Part shown: one piece after another, positions 9,417 through 17,714 of the stretch
Numbering within the stretch: position 1 is the first letter of the stretch
Layout of the letters: the number at the start of each line of letters is the position of its first letter
Assembly (NCBI GenBank): GCA_015075305.1
Contig: JABTUS010000011.1
Coordinates: forward strand, 1 to 64,000
Length of the DNA: 64,000 nucleotides
DNA from: Opitutaceae bacterium
GTDB lineage: Bacteria > Verrucomicrobiota > Verrucomicrobiia > Opitutales > Opitutaceae
Reading direction: 5' to 3'
Made by a program: the position numbers and the translations under genes
The notes under the pieces: generated by a model
Told to the model about the DNA's origin: nothing
Databases searched by the model: none
Seen by the model: the letters and a program-made list of their open reading frames with translations, nothing else

Positions 9417-12400
9417 CTATGAGCGAAGCTTCATCAGAAGATCCTTGGCCTCGACGGTGTCACCGACGCTGACGTTGAGCTCAGCGACAACACCTGAGAC
9501 AGGTGCGTAAACCGTTGTCTGCATCTTCATTGCCTCCATCATCAGGAGTTTGTCGCCCTTCGCGACCTTGGCTCCCAACGAGACGGACAGTGCCGCAATC
9601 AGGCCAGGAATGGGGGCCGCAAGCTGTAGCGGATCAGCAAGGTCGGCTTTCGGCTTGGATTTGCCTTTTACGGCGACCGATCGGTCCGAAATGCTGACCT
9701 CCCGAGACATACCGTTGAGGTCAAAATTTAGCGTGCGCCGGCCATCCTTGTCCGGATCTCCGATGCTGACGAGTCTGATGATCAGCACCTTGCCTTCCTC
9801 GATCTCAACGCTGATTTCCTCGCCCGGCTTGAGACCATAGAAGAAGGCGGGCGTTGGAAGCACGCTGACATTTCCAAATTCCCTTTGCTGTTTCTGGAAC
9901 TCAGCGAAAACCTGGGGATACATCAGGTGAGAATACACCTCGTCGGTAGTGAGCTCGCGGCGATATCTCTCACTGAGATCCCTGGAAATCTTCTCGAATT
10001 CCGCGGATGCCGTTGCGGCATTCGGCAGGGTGTAAGGTTTGCCGGCCTGAACGAGCGCATTCTGATACCTTGCCTTTGCATCCGTATAGCGGGCTCCACC
10101 AAGAATGGCCTTCCATACGGGGTCGGGCCAGCCTCCTTCCGGCCAGCCGAGCCCTCCCATAAGCATGTCGATCACGCTTTCGGGAAATGGCATGGAACCG
10201 GGTTCGAGATTCACGATGTCGGCAGGATTGATGCCTCGCGAGAAAAGGAACAGGGCGAGATCACCAACCACCTTGGAGGACGGGGTCACTTTGACGATGT
10301 CGCCAAAGAGGGAGTTAACCTCCGCATAGGTTCTGGCAATCTCCGGCCAGCGGTGCGACATGCCCATTGCCGCGGCCTGTTCCTTAAGATTGGTGTACTG
10401 GCCGCCGGGCATTTCGTGAAGATAAACCTCAGCCGAGCCCGTGCGCGGTGCCGTGTCGAAGGGTCGGTAGTATTCGCGAACCTGCTCCCAATAGTCGGAA
10501 AATGCGTTGGCTTTTTCGAGATCCAACCCGGTGTCGCGCGGTGTATTCTGGAGCGCAGCCACAATTGAATTGAGATTGGGCTGGGCCGTGCTTCCGCTCA
10601 TTGAGGCCAGAGCGAGGTCGACAACGTTCACACCTGCGTCCGCCGCCCGCAGTATGGACGCGGCGGTTGTTCCGCTTGTGTCGTGCGTGTGAAAGTGAAT
10701 CGGAATTCCGACCTCCTGGCGGAGGGTCCGGATCAGCTTCTCCGCCGCATAAGGTCGGCAAAGGCCAGCCATGTCCTTGATGGCTAGAATGTGTGCGCCC
10801 ATCTTCTCGAGCTCCTTGGCGAGACGGACGTAATAGGACAACGAATACTTGTCCCGGCGCGGATTCAGAATGTCGCCGGTGTAGCAGATTGCGGCCTCGC
10901 AGACTGCGTGGGTGGATCGCACGGCCTCCATCGCGCCGCGCAGGTTGGGGAGATAGTTCAGCGAGTCGAATATGCGGAAGATATCCATGCCGGCTGCCGC
11001 GGCGTGGCGCACGAAGCCCGTGACGACATGGTCGGGGTAGTTTGTGTATCCAACGGCGTTGGCTCCCCGTAGGAGCATCTGCAGGCAGATGTTCGGAACC
11101 CGCCGCCGAATTTCACGCAGGCGATCCCATGGGTCCTCATGGAGAAACCGCATTGCGGTGTCGAAGGTGGCGCCACCCCACATTTCGAGAGAGAATAGAT
11201 TGGGGAGGAAATGGGCGACGCCACTGGCGCAAGCCAGCAGATCATAGCTGCGGACACGCGTCGCCATCAGCGATTGGTGCGCGTCCCGAAAAGTCGTATC
11301 TGTTACAAGAAGCGCCTTCTGCCGCACTGTCCAATCCGCAAAGCCCTTGGCGCCGAGTTCGAGCAGTTTCTGACGCGTTCCGTCGGGAGGTGAAACTGAA
11401 TGATCGTAGGAGGGTGCGGCCGCGCTGGGAAGGGGTTTTTCGGGACGGTACCCTTTTGCGTGCGGGTTTCCATTGACGATGACATTGCCGAGAAAAGTAA
11501 GAAGCTTGGTGGCCCGATCCCGGCGCGGCTTGAACGAAAAGAGCTCCGGCGTGGTATCGATCAGCGAAGTCGTCGCCTGCCCGGATCTGAACGTCGGGTG
11601 GGCAATCACGTTCTCCAGGAACGGAATGTTGGTCTTGACGCCCCGGATGCGAAACTCGCTGAGGGCGCGACGGGCGCGATTCATTGCGATTTCGTAGCTC
11701 TGGCCGCTGGCGATCGCCTTTACGAGAAGGGAGTCGTAGAAGGGAGTGATGACTGCACCAGCGAAACCCATGGCTCCATCAAGACGGACGCCGAAACCGC
11801 CAGGCGAGCGATAGGCAAGGATGCGCCCGTAATCGGGGACGAACTTGTTTTCGGGGTCTTCAGTTGTGATGCGGCATTGGATCGCATAGCCATTGCGCGG
11901 GACCTGTGATTGCTGGGGCATGCCTACTTCTGGGGAGTGCAGCGAATACCCCTGTGCAATGAGGATCTGTGCCCGAACAAGATCGAGCCCGGTGATAACC
12001 TCAGTCACGGTGTGTTCAACCTGGATACGGGGGTTCATCTCGATGAAGAACCACTCGTGGCGGTCAAGGTCGTAGAGGAACTCGATTGTTCCAGCATTGT
12101 CGTAGCGTATTTCCTTGGCGATTCGCGCGGCAGCATCGCAAAGCTCGCGGATGACTTCAGTCGGCAGACCGTAGCTCGGGGCGACCTCGACCACTTTTTG
12201 ATGCCGTCTCTGAATGGAACAGTCACGTTCATGGAGGTGTATCACGTTGCCGTGTTTGTCGCCGAGCACCTGCACCTCGATGTGCTTCGCACGAGAGATG
12301 AATTTCTCCAAAAAGACGGCGGGATTTCCGAATGCACGTTCGGCCTCGCCCTGGGCTTCGTCGAGCAGGTTGTCGAGATCGGCTGGCTTGTTAACCACCC

Positions 12401-12956
12401 GCATGCCACGCCCTCCACCGCCAAACGCAGCCTTGATGATCAGGGGAAACCCAATCGATTTTGCGATCCTGAGGGCCTCTGAGCGTTCTGCGACTGGTGC
12501 GTTTGTGCCCGGTAGGACTGGCACCCCGATCCTTTGAGCAAGCGCACGGGCTGCCGTCTTGTCACCCATCATTGCGAGCAGTTCCGGGCGCGGTCCGACA
12601 AAAACAATCCCAGCGGTTTCGCATGCTCTCGCAAAGTCGGCATTCTCCGAAAGGAAACCGTAGCCAGGGTGAATCGCATTGACGCCCTTTTCCTTGGCGA
12701 TCGCGACAATACTCTCAACGTCGAGGTACGCGGCCACCGGGCCCTTTCCTCTTCCAATGAGGTATGCCTCATCCGCCTTGTACCGATGGATGCTGAACCG
12801 ATCTTCGTGCGCAAAAACGGCCACAGTCCGCATCCCTAATTCAGTACCGGCGCGAAAAATCCTCACCGCAATCTCGCTGCGATTTGCAGCCAAGAGCTTC
12901 AGGAAATTGCGTGGCTTGGAGGTCTGTGCGGAACTCTGGGTGGATGAAACGCTCAT
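9417..12956 (-). CDS. pyc: Pyruvate carboxylase (single-chain)
   Basis: A 1179-residue biotin enzyme that makes oxaloacetate from pyruvate, bicarbonate and ATP (anaplerosis). Domains in order: biotin carboxylase at about 10-470 (glycine-rich ATP loop FGGGGRGMRVV, EMNPRIQVEH), carboxyltransferase TIM barrel at about 530-800 (TDTTFRDAHQSLMATR), PYC/OADA domain to about 1010, and a biotinyl domain whose carrier lysine lies in MEAMKMQT near residue 1145. I start at the ATG at 12956 (MSVSSTQSS), since the frame upstream to 13238 has no family similarity and the standard length is 1150-1180. It stands alone, convergent with prmB and divergent from the 13325 operon. Confidence 0.95.
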   Translation of the reverse strand: MSVSSTQSSAQTSKPRNFLKLLAANRSEIAVRIFRAGTELGMRTVAVFAHEDRFSIHRYKADEAYLIGRGKGPVAAYLDVESIVAIAKEKGVNAIHPGYGFLSENADFARACETAGIVFVGPRPELLAMMGDKTAARALAQRIGVPVLPGTNAPVAERSEALRIAKSIGFPLIIKAAFGGGGRGMRVVNKPADLDNLLDEAQGEAERAFGNPAVFLEKFISRAKHIEVQVLGDKHGNVIHLHERDCSIQRRHQKVVEVAPSYGLPTEVIRELCDAAARIAKEIRYDNAGTIEFLYDLDRHEWFFIEMNPRIQVEHTVTEVITGLDLVRAQILIAQGYSLHSPEVGMPQQSQVPRNGYAIQCRITTEDPENKFVPDYGRILAYRSPGGFGVRLDGAMGFAGAVITPFYDSLLVKAIASGQSYEIAMNRARRALSEFRIRGVKTNIPFLENVIAHPTFRSGQATTSLIDTTPELFSFKPRRDRATKLLTFLGNVIVNGNPHAKGYRPEKPLPSAAAPSYDHSVSPPDGTRQKLLELGAKGFADWTVRQKALLVTDTTFRDAHQSLMATRVRSYDLLACASGVAHFLPNLFSLEMWGGATFDTAMRFLHEDPWDRLREIRRRVPNICLQMLLRGANAVGYTNYPDHVVTGFVRHAAAAGMDIFRIFDSLNYLPNLRGAMEAVRSTHAVCEAAICYTGDILNPRRDKYSLSYYVRLAKELEKMGAHILAIKDMAGLCRPYAAEKLIRTLRQEVGIPIHFHTHDTSGTTAASILRAADAGVNVVDLALASMSGSTAQPNLNSIVAALQNTPRDTGLDLEKANAFSDYWEQVREYYRPFDTAPRTGSAEVYLHEMPGGQYTNLKEQAAAMGMSHRWPEIARTYAEVNSLFGDIVKVTPSSKVVGDLALFLFSRGINPADIVNLEPGSMPFPESVIDMLMGGLGWPEGGWPDPVWKAILGGARYTDAKARYQNALVQAGKPYTLPNAATASAEFEKISRDLSERYRRELTTDEVYSHLMYPQVFAEFQKQQREFGNVSVLPTPAFFYGLKPGEEISVEIEEGKVLIIRLVSIGDPDKDGRRTLNFDLNGMSREVSISDRSVAVKGKSKPKADLADPLQLAAPIPGLIAALSVSLGAKVAKGDKLLMMEAMKMQTTVYAPVSGVVAELNVSVGDTVEAKDLLMKLRS

Positions 12957-13324
12957 GTAATCGCTGCAAGTCGTGACAAGAGCGCACGCTTGATGCAATG
13001 GCGTTTGCACGACAAGAAATTGGCGGATGCTGCCGCGCGTGTGGATTCGATCATACTCGCGTCGAAATCGACAATCCGTAGGTTTACGCGTCATTCTCAT
13101 CGCTTTCGGACGGCCCGAAGTGGAGAGAAGCATGGCAAACTCATATGGCTGCTGAGGCAAAGGCATGGTTGGGCGAGGCATGAGGACATGTGCGAATCGA
13201 GTGCATGAATGACACTCCAGCCCATTTTGCCCATGCATCGCTTGACACCGCCTCGAAATCCACGCAGAAACTGGACGCCGTAAGCGTCCCGCTTGTTGAA
13301 GTGTGAATTTGAGGGAAATTCCAT
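12957..13324. other. Intergenic region between pyc and the signalling operon
   Basis: These 368 bases separate two divergent transcription units. I see no convincing gene: the open frames here are short, without family similarity, and mostly the upstream extension of the pyc frame. Apart from a TTGACA box and a GAGGG ribosome-binding site near the right end (separate entry), I recognise no operator, RNA gene or repeat. It is also where base composition begins to fall from pyc toward the AT-richer block. Confidence 0.5.
13242..13315 (+). promoter_or_regulatory. Possible promoter and ribosome-binding site of the receiver/kinase operon
   Basis: A perfect TTGACA occurs at 13242-13247, but the sequence 16-18 bases further on (around CAGAAA) is a poor -10 box, so the promoter call is weak. 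GAGGG at 13311-13315 sits 9 bases before the TTG at 13325 and is a good Shine-Dalgarno site. It supports that TTG as the start of the first gene. Confidence 0.35.
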
Positions 13325-14476
13325 TTGCTGCAGACGGAAACCTTACGCAGACCCTTGAACACCAGCGCTGCGGAAAAGCCCCTAGTTTTGGTAGTGGATG
13401 ACGAATACGGCCCTAGGGAGTCGATCGCTTTTACATTGTCGGCGGATTTTTCAGTCGACACTGCAGAGCGGGCTATGGAGGCATTATCTAAGCTAAGAGC
13501 TCGAAGCTATGCAGCGATCGTGTTAGACATCCGAATGCCGGAAATGGATGGTATCCGGGCCTTGGAGGAAATACGCAAGATTGATCGAGAAGTCTCGGTC
13601 ATCATGTTGACCGGCTATGGCACGCTCGCAACCGCCCAACAGGCCATCTTGGGAGGGGCCAATCAATACCTGAGAAAACCCCCCGATATTCACGAACTGA
13701 TAGCTGCCGTAAAAAATAATGCGGCACAGACCATCGAACGGCGCCACCACGCTAGGATGTCTCGGGAAGCATTGGACATGAATGCCGCGCTTCGCCGCGA
13801 AATTTCCGAAAAGCAGCCTCATGTTTGGCAAGCAAGAGCGGCAGTCGAGTTGGTCCATGATCTAGCGAATCCATTGACGGTCATGATCGGATACGCCGGC
13901 TTGTTGGTAGAAGAAGCCGAAGATATCGCTCGTCAACACCCCGAGCGTGCAGATAAGCTGAAGGGATATTCGGTTATTGTTGAAAAGGCGGCTGAATATT
14001 GCCACCATCTCGCCGACAACTGGCGGCAGGCGTCCCGAAAAACCACTGAATTTACTCAGATCGATCTAGTTTCTGTGGTAAAAGAGGTTAAACATGTAAT
14101 CTTCTTCGGTAACGGCGCGCTTGAAGTAACCGGGGACGATAATGCGTGGATCAAGGGCGCTCGATTTGAGCTCGCACGGGTATTCCAGAACCTATTCAAG
14201 AATGCTTTAGAAGCCAATGCAACCAGAATTGAAATATCCATAAAGACCTTAGACGAGAATGTCGACGTTATGATAGTCGACAATGGAACTGGAATGGACG
14301 CAGAAACGATGAGAAATGCTCTAAGAGGTGGCTTTACAACTAAGGTAAATGGTACGGGACTTGGATTATCAATCTGTCGCCATCTCTTAGGAGCTCATGG
14401 TGCAACGCTTACACTCGACTCGCTCCCTGCAAAAGGAACAACCTCACACTTGGTGTTCCCCGCTGTACCCGAATAG
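13325..14476 (+). CDS. Receiver-histidine kinase hybrid without output domain
   Basis: A 383-residue cytoplasmic two-component protein. Residues 20-135 form a complete receiver: acidic pair D25/D26, phosphoacceptor D68 in VLDIRMPEMDG, T96 and K118. After a short helix comes a HisKA-type H-box with H178 (LVHDLANPLT). The ATPase domain is intact: N-box NLFKNALEAN, G1 box VDNGTGMD, and G2 box GTGLGLSICR. There is no DNA-binding domain and no membrane segment. It is the first of five closely spaced genes and probably takes phosphate from, or exchanges it with, the kinases encoded downstream. The TTG start is supported by GAGGG 9 bases upstream. GC is already lower than in pyc. Confidence 0.85.
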   Translation: MLQTETLRRPLNTSAAEKPLVLVVDDEYGPRESIAFTLSADFSVDTAERAMEALSKLRARSYAAIVLDIRMPEMDGIRALEEIRKIDREVSVIMLTGYGTLATAQQAILGGANQYLRKPPDIHELIAAVKNNAAQTIERRHHARMSREALDMNAALRREISEKQPHVWQARAAVELVHDLANPLTVMIGYAGLLVEEAEDIARQHPERADKLKGYSVIVEKAAEYCHHLADNWRQASRKTTEFTQIDLVSVVKEVKHVIFFGNGALEVTGDDNAWIKGARFELARVFQNLFKNALEANATRIEISIKTLDENVDVMIVDNGTGMDAETMRNALRGGFTTKVNGTGLGLSICRHLLGAHGATLTLDSLPAKGTTSHLVFPAVPE

Positions 14477-14520
14477 ATCCCGCTCATGACTCGCCTATAA
14501 GACGAGTACAGGACTCACAA

Positions 14521-15726
14521 ATGAAGCGGCGCAGAGTCAAGATTACAGGCATAGGTCCCGTTACTCCATTGGGGATCGGGCGCTCATCATTTCTATCTGC
14601 CTTGCTCAGCGGAGAAAGCAAGGTCAGAAGTATCAAACGCTTCATTGAGGAGGCTGGACCATTTATTGCAGCCGAAGTCAGTGATTTCTCACCTGAGCAT
14701 CTTCTACACCAACCTATCCTCAGAAAAATGCCCCGTCATACTCAGTTTGCACTGGTAGCAGTCATGCAAGCACTCGCAGATGCAAAAATTGGTCTTGGAG
14801 AATTGGCATCATCGAAGATCGGCCTACACGTCGGAGCAGCGCTCATGGATTTTGGTTCAATAAATAGGACCATTGACTTGATTTCGCGGAAAGGACCGAT
14901 AGCTGGGCTACCATCAGCTATTGCATCTGCTTCACCCAGCTCAATCGCGTCTGCAATTGCACAATTCCTAAAGATGCAAAGCGTTGCATCGATGACCTAC
15001 CAAAGTGCATGTTGCTCGGGAATAGATGCCATAGGACATGGATTGCAAGCTGTGCTTGGAAGAGAAGTAGACATTGCTATTTGTGGCGGTACTGAAGCAC
15101 CTCTGTTCTTACATCCTATGCTAGAACTGAGAATGGCTGGTCTTTCATCTTCCAACCAATACCTCCCGGAAAATCAATGTCGTCCGTTCGATCTTTGGCG
15201 AACGACTGGTGCAATTGGAGAAGGGAGCTGCATGCTCGTACTTGAACCCAATGAAAGCCCACGTAAAGCATACGCATACATCGATGGATATGCCTCAGCG
15301 GGTGACTATAAAGAAACTCCTTGCAGCGGCTTGTTCCATGCTATGAAAGAGTGCCTATCCTCAGCAGCAATTGCGCCATCAGAGGTCGAAGCGATCAGCG
15401 CCTGGGGTCCCGGCCATCGCGAGATTGATAAGCAAGAAGCCCGAGCAATTAGATTGCTATTCGAGAGTTCTATCGCCAATATTCCTGTCTATTCCATCAA
15501 AGGCGCAATCGGAAATCCCCTGGGTGCAGCAGGGGCAATACAAGCAGGCGCCGCTGCCTGTTGTATTGATGCCGCGGTAATACCACCGACTGTCAACTGG
15601 AGTTTTCGGGACCCTGACTGCAATCTAAATCTTAGTTCGGTGCCTCGGGCGGTGGGTCATAAGAATTGTCTTGTCAACACGCATGGTATATCAGGAGCGA
15701 ATTCATGTTTGTTGATAAGTCAATAA
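14521..15726 (+). CDS. Beta-ketoacyl synthase-fold protein lacking both catalytic histidines
   Basis: A 401-residue FabF-type thiolase-fold protein. The nucleophile elbow is present (YQSACCSG, C164), as is the conserved lysine K327. The two histidines needed for decarboxylative condensation are replaced: the NAHGTST position reads SAWGPGH (W295), and the GHxxGAAG position reads GNPLGAAG (N332). The gating loop GFGGTN reads GISGAN. Chain-length factors lose the cysteine; this protein does the reverse. It may be an acyl-thioester binder or sensor, a non-decarboxylating acyltransferase, or a partner of another ketosynthase. No acyl carrier protein, ketoreductase or acyltransferase lies nearby. 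The gene is 44 bases after the receiver-kinase and overlaps the next gene by 22 bases. Its base composition is AT-richer than the flanking housekeeping genes. Confidence 0.8.
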   Translation: MKRRRVKITGIGPVTPLGIGRSSFLSALLSGESKVRSIKRFIEEAGPFIAAEVSDFSPEHLLHQPILRKMPRHTQFALVAVMQALADAKIGLGELASSKIGLHVGAALMDFGSINRTIDLISRKGPIAGLPSAIASASPSSIASAIAQFLKMQSVASMTYQSACCSGIDAIGHGLQAVLGREVDIAICGGTEAPLFLHPMLELRMAGLSSSNQYLPENQCRPFDLWRTTGAIGEGSCMLVLEPNESPRKAYAYIDGYASAGDYKETPCSGLFHAMKECLSSAAIAPSEVEAISAWGPGHREIDKQEARAIRLLFESSIANIPVYSIKGAIGNPLGAAGAIQAGAAACCIDAAVIPPTVNWSFRDPDCNLNLSSVPRAVGHKNCLVNTHGISGANSCLLISQ

Positions 15727-17714
15727 TAGAAGCTCCCACTGTAGTTGCGGCCGTCCTAGCGCTTTATATTGGGGGCCTAGCCTTCCACTCTAACCCTAAT
15801 AGGCTGATCAATCGGTACTTTCTTTCATTATCCGTTCATGTTTCTTTCTGGCTCGCTTCTCTCTTCTTAGCACTCACCGCCAATCCAGGCTTGATCTGGA
15901 TGAGAGCGAGCTGCGCTATCGCCGGCCTAATTCCCCTACACCTCTTCTTATTGAGAGAAGCCGCTGCCTCAAACCCAGGTCCACCAAAGTGCAGCGCACG
16001 ACATTTGGCAGGCTGGCTTGTAGTTGGCCTGCTCATGTGCATTCTACCAACCACCTACCAATTTATTCCAGCACACTCAACTGCTTCCCATAGGATTTAC
16101 GGCAGCGCTTTCTATATATACTTTCTACTCCAGGTCGCGTCCTATGCTGAACTATGTCGTGGTACTATTGTCAAGCTAAGAGCACTCAAAGGAATAGCGA
16201 ACATTGAACTCCAAATACTCCTATTTGGTGGATGCTTGACAGGAGCTGCTATATTGCTCCTTATGCTTATTGGCATTGCGACAGAAAGTCGAACTTATAT
16301 CCGAATACAACCGATTATAATAGTTTCATTTTATGCATTGACCGTCGCATCTATCACTACGCATAAGATTTTCGATGCGTCATTCTTGCTTCAGTTAGCT
16401 TGTAGGAGATTCATCCTTATTGTTATCGTTTCAGGTATCGGATATATCTCCGACCAGCTTGTCCGCCTAGTGATTAGTGAGCCATTTGCTTTCGCAATAA
16501 CAACGGCAGCGATTCTTGGCTTTGCCTATCGACTAGATTCATTTCTTGGTTCATTATTCTCCCCAAGTTTTCTATATACTAGAATTCGAGAGGCCGTTCA
16601 TTTGAGAAGAGAAGGTGGACAAGACTTCGAGACACAAATTTTTCAATATGAAACAATACTACGAGAATGGTCCCAATCTACTTGCGCACAGTTGGGTGTC
16701 ATTTGTGAGGACAATCAATTTCGGCAAAATGGCTTTCAGCTTGGGAAGGCTGAACTGGAGGAACTCCAACGCATTCACTGGGCAACACCCGAACGCCTCA
16801 GTCGCGAGAGAACTAGCGACCGGCGAGGCTCACTGGCGAAATTCCTTACTAAATCGGCCATCGCTGCGCTTGTCCATGTTGAAGGCAAGACACTACAAAT
16901 CACTATTGCTTTAGGAGTGCGTGATTCAGGCCGCCCCTATGTACATCATGAAATTGAATTTCTTATCGATACTGCTGTCCAGATTGAGGAATCACTCGCT
17001 AGATCTTATTTAGCACTCAAAACAAAAAGAGCTGAACGCCTCGCTATCTTGGGCATATTGGGAGCAGGAATCGCACATGAAATTCGCAATCCGCTTGTTG
17101 CAATGAAGGCCTTGGTACAACTCCTACCTTCGAAATATGCAGAATCCCAATTTCGAGAACTCTTCTTTCCCCTAATGTCAGGAGAAATTGAACGAATTGA
17201 GAGACTAACGGAACAGCTACTAGATTTAGCCTCTCCGAGAAAATATGATATTAAATCTTTTCCAATCAGTGATCTAATCGAATCATCGTTACCACTGATA
17301 CGCTACCAAGCAGATAAAGATAGCGTGGAAATTCGGTTGACAGAAAGCAGTTCTAAAATCTGTATTGATGTGGATTCAAGTTCCTTTAGGCAGGTTTTTA
17401 TTAACCTTTGTTTGAACGCAATTCAAGCGCAAGCCCAGCAATCAAGGCATCGCTGGGTTGAGATCGAATATACAATTCGTCTAGGTGGCGCTGAGCTCGT
17501 GATCAAAGACAACGGCCCGGGAATTAGGCCAGAAGCCCGTGAACGTTTGTTTGAGACCTTCAACACGACTAAGTCTACCGGCTTCGGTTTAGGGCTTGCT
17601 CTGAGTAGTAATATTCTTTCGGATCAGGGCGCAAGACTCTCTGTTGATCCATATCTAGAAGGCAAGGGAGCAGTATTTCGTGTCTTCTTTCCATGCAAAG
17701 TACAGTTAGATTAG
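15705..17714 (+). CDS. Multi-pass membrane sensor histidine kinase
   Basis: A 669-residue kinase. Residues 10 to about 290 hold roughly nine hydrophobic segments (seven or more membrane passes with very short loops), like the N-terminal membrane sensor of 7TM kinases and PrsK-type kinases. A GAF-like linker region at about 300-440 precedes an orthodox kinase core: H458 in IAHEIRNPL, N-box NLCLNAIQAQ, G1 box KDNGPGI, and G2 box GFGLGLALSS. It should autophosphorylate in response to a membrane or membrane-soluble signal. I start it at the ATG at 15705; an upstream TTG at 15666 is less likely. It overlaps the ketosynthase-like gene by 22 bases and the next gene by 22 bases. Single 60-base lines that I counted are about 35-38% GC, far below the rest of the window. 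Confidence 0.82.
   Translation: MFVDKSIIEAPTVVAAVLALYIGGLAFHSNPNRLINRYFLSLSVHVSFWLASLFLALTANPGLIWMRASCAIAGLIPLHLFLLREAAASNPGPPKCSARHLAGWLVVGLLMCILPTTYQFIPAHSTASHRIYGSAFYIYFLLQVASYAELCRGTIVKLRALKGIANIELQILLFGGCLTGAAILLLMLIGIATESRTYIRIQPIIIVSFYALTVASITTHKIFDASFLLQLACRRFILIVIVSGIGYISDQLVRLVISEPFAFAITTAAILGFAYRLDSFLGSLFSPSFLYTRIREAVHLRREGGQDFETQIFQYETILREWSQSTCAQLGVICEDNQFRQNGFQLGKAELEELQRIHWATPERLSRERTSDRRGSLAKFLTKSAIAALVHVEGKTLQITIALGVRDSGRPYVHHEIEFLIDTAVQIEESLARSYLALKTKRAERLAILGILGAGIAHEIRNPLVAMKALVQLLPSKYAESQFRELFFPLMSGEIERIERLTEQLLDLASPRKYDIKSFPISDLIESSLPLIRYQADKDSVEIRLTESSSKICIDVDSSSFRQVFINLCLNAIQAQAQQSRHRWVEIEYTIRLGGAELVIKDNGPGIRPEARERLFETFNTTKSTGFGLGLALSSNILSDQGARLSVDPYLEGKGAVFRVFFPCKVQLD

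Noticed and set aside
12957-13238. Upstream extension of pyruvate carboxylase by 94 residues
   Set aside because: It has no similarity to the biotin carboxylase domain, and the standard protein length is reached from the ATG at 12956.
14521-15726. Polyketide or fatty-acid biosynthetic cluster around the ketosynthase
   Set aside because: No carrier protein, acyltransferase, ketoreductase or thioesterase is near, and the ketosynthase lacks its catalytic histidines.
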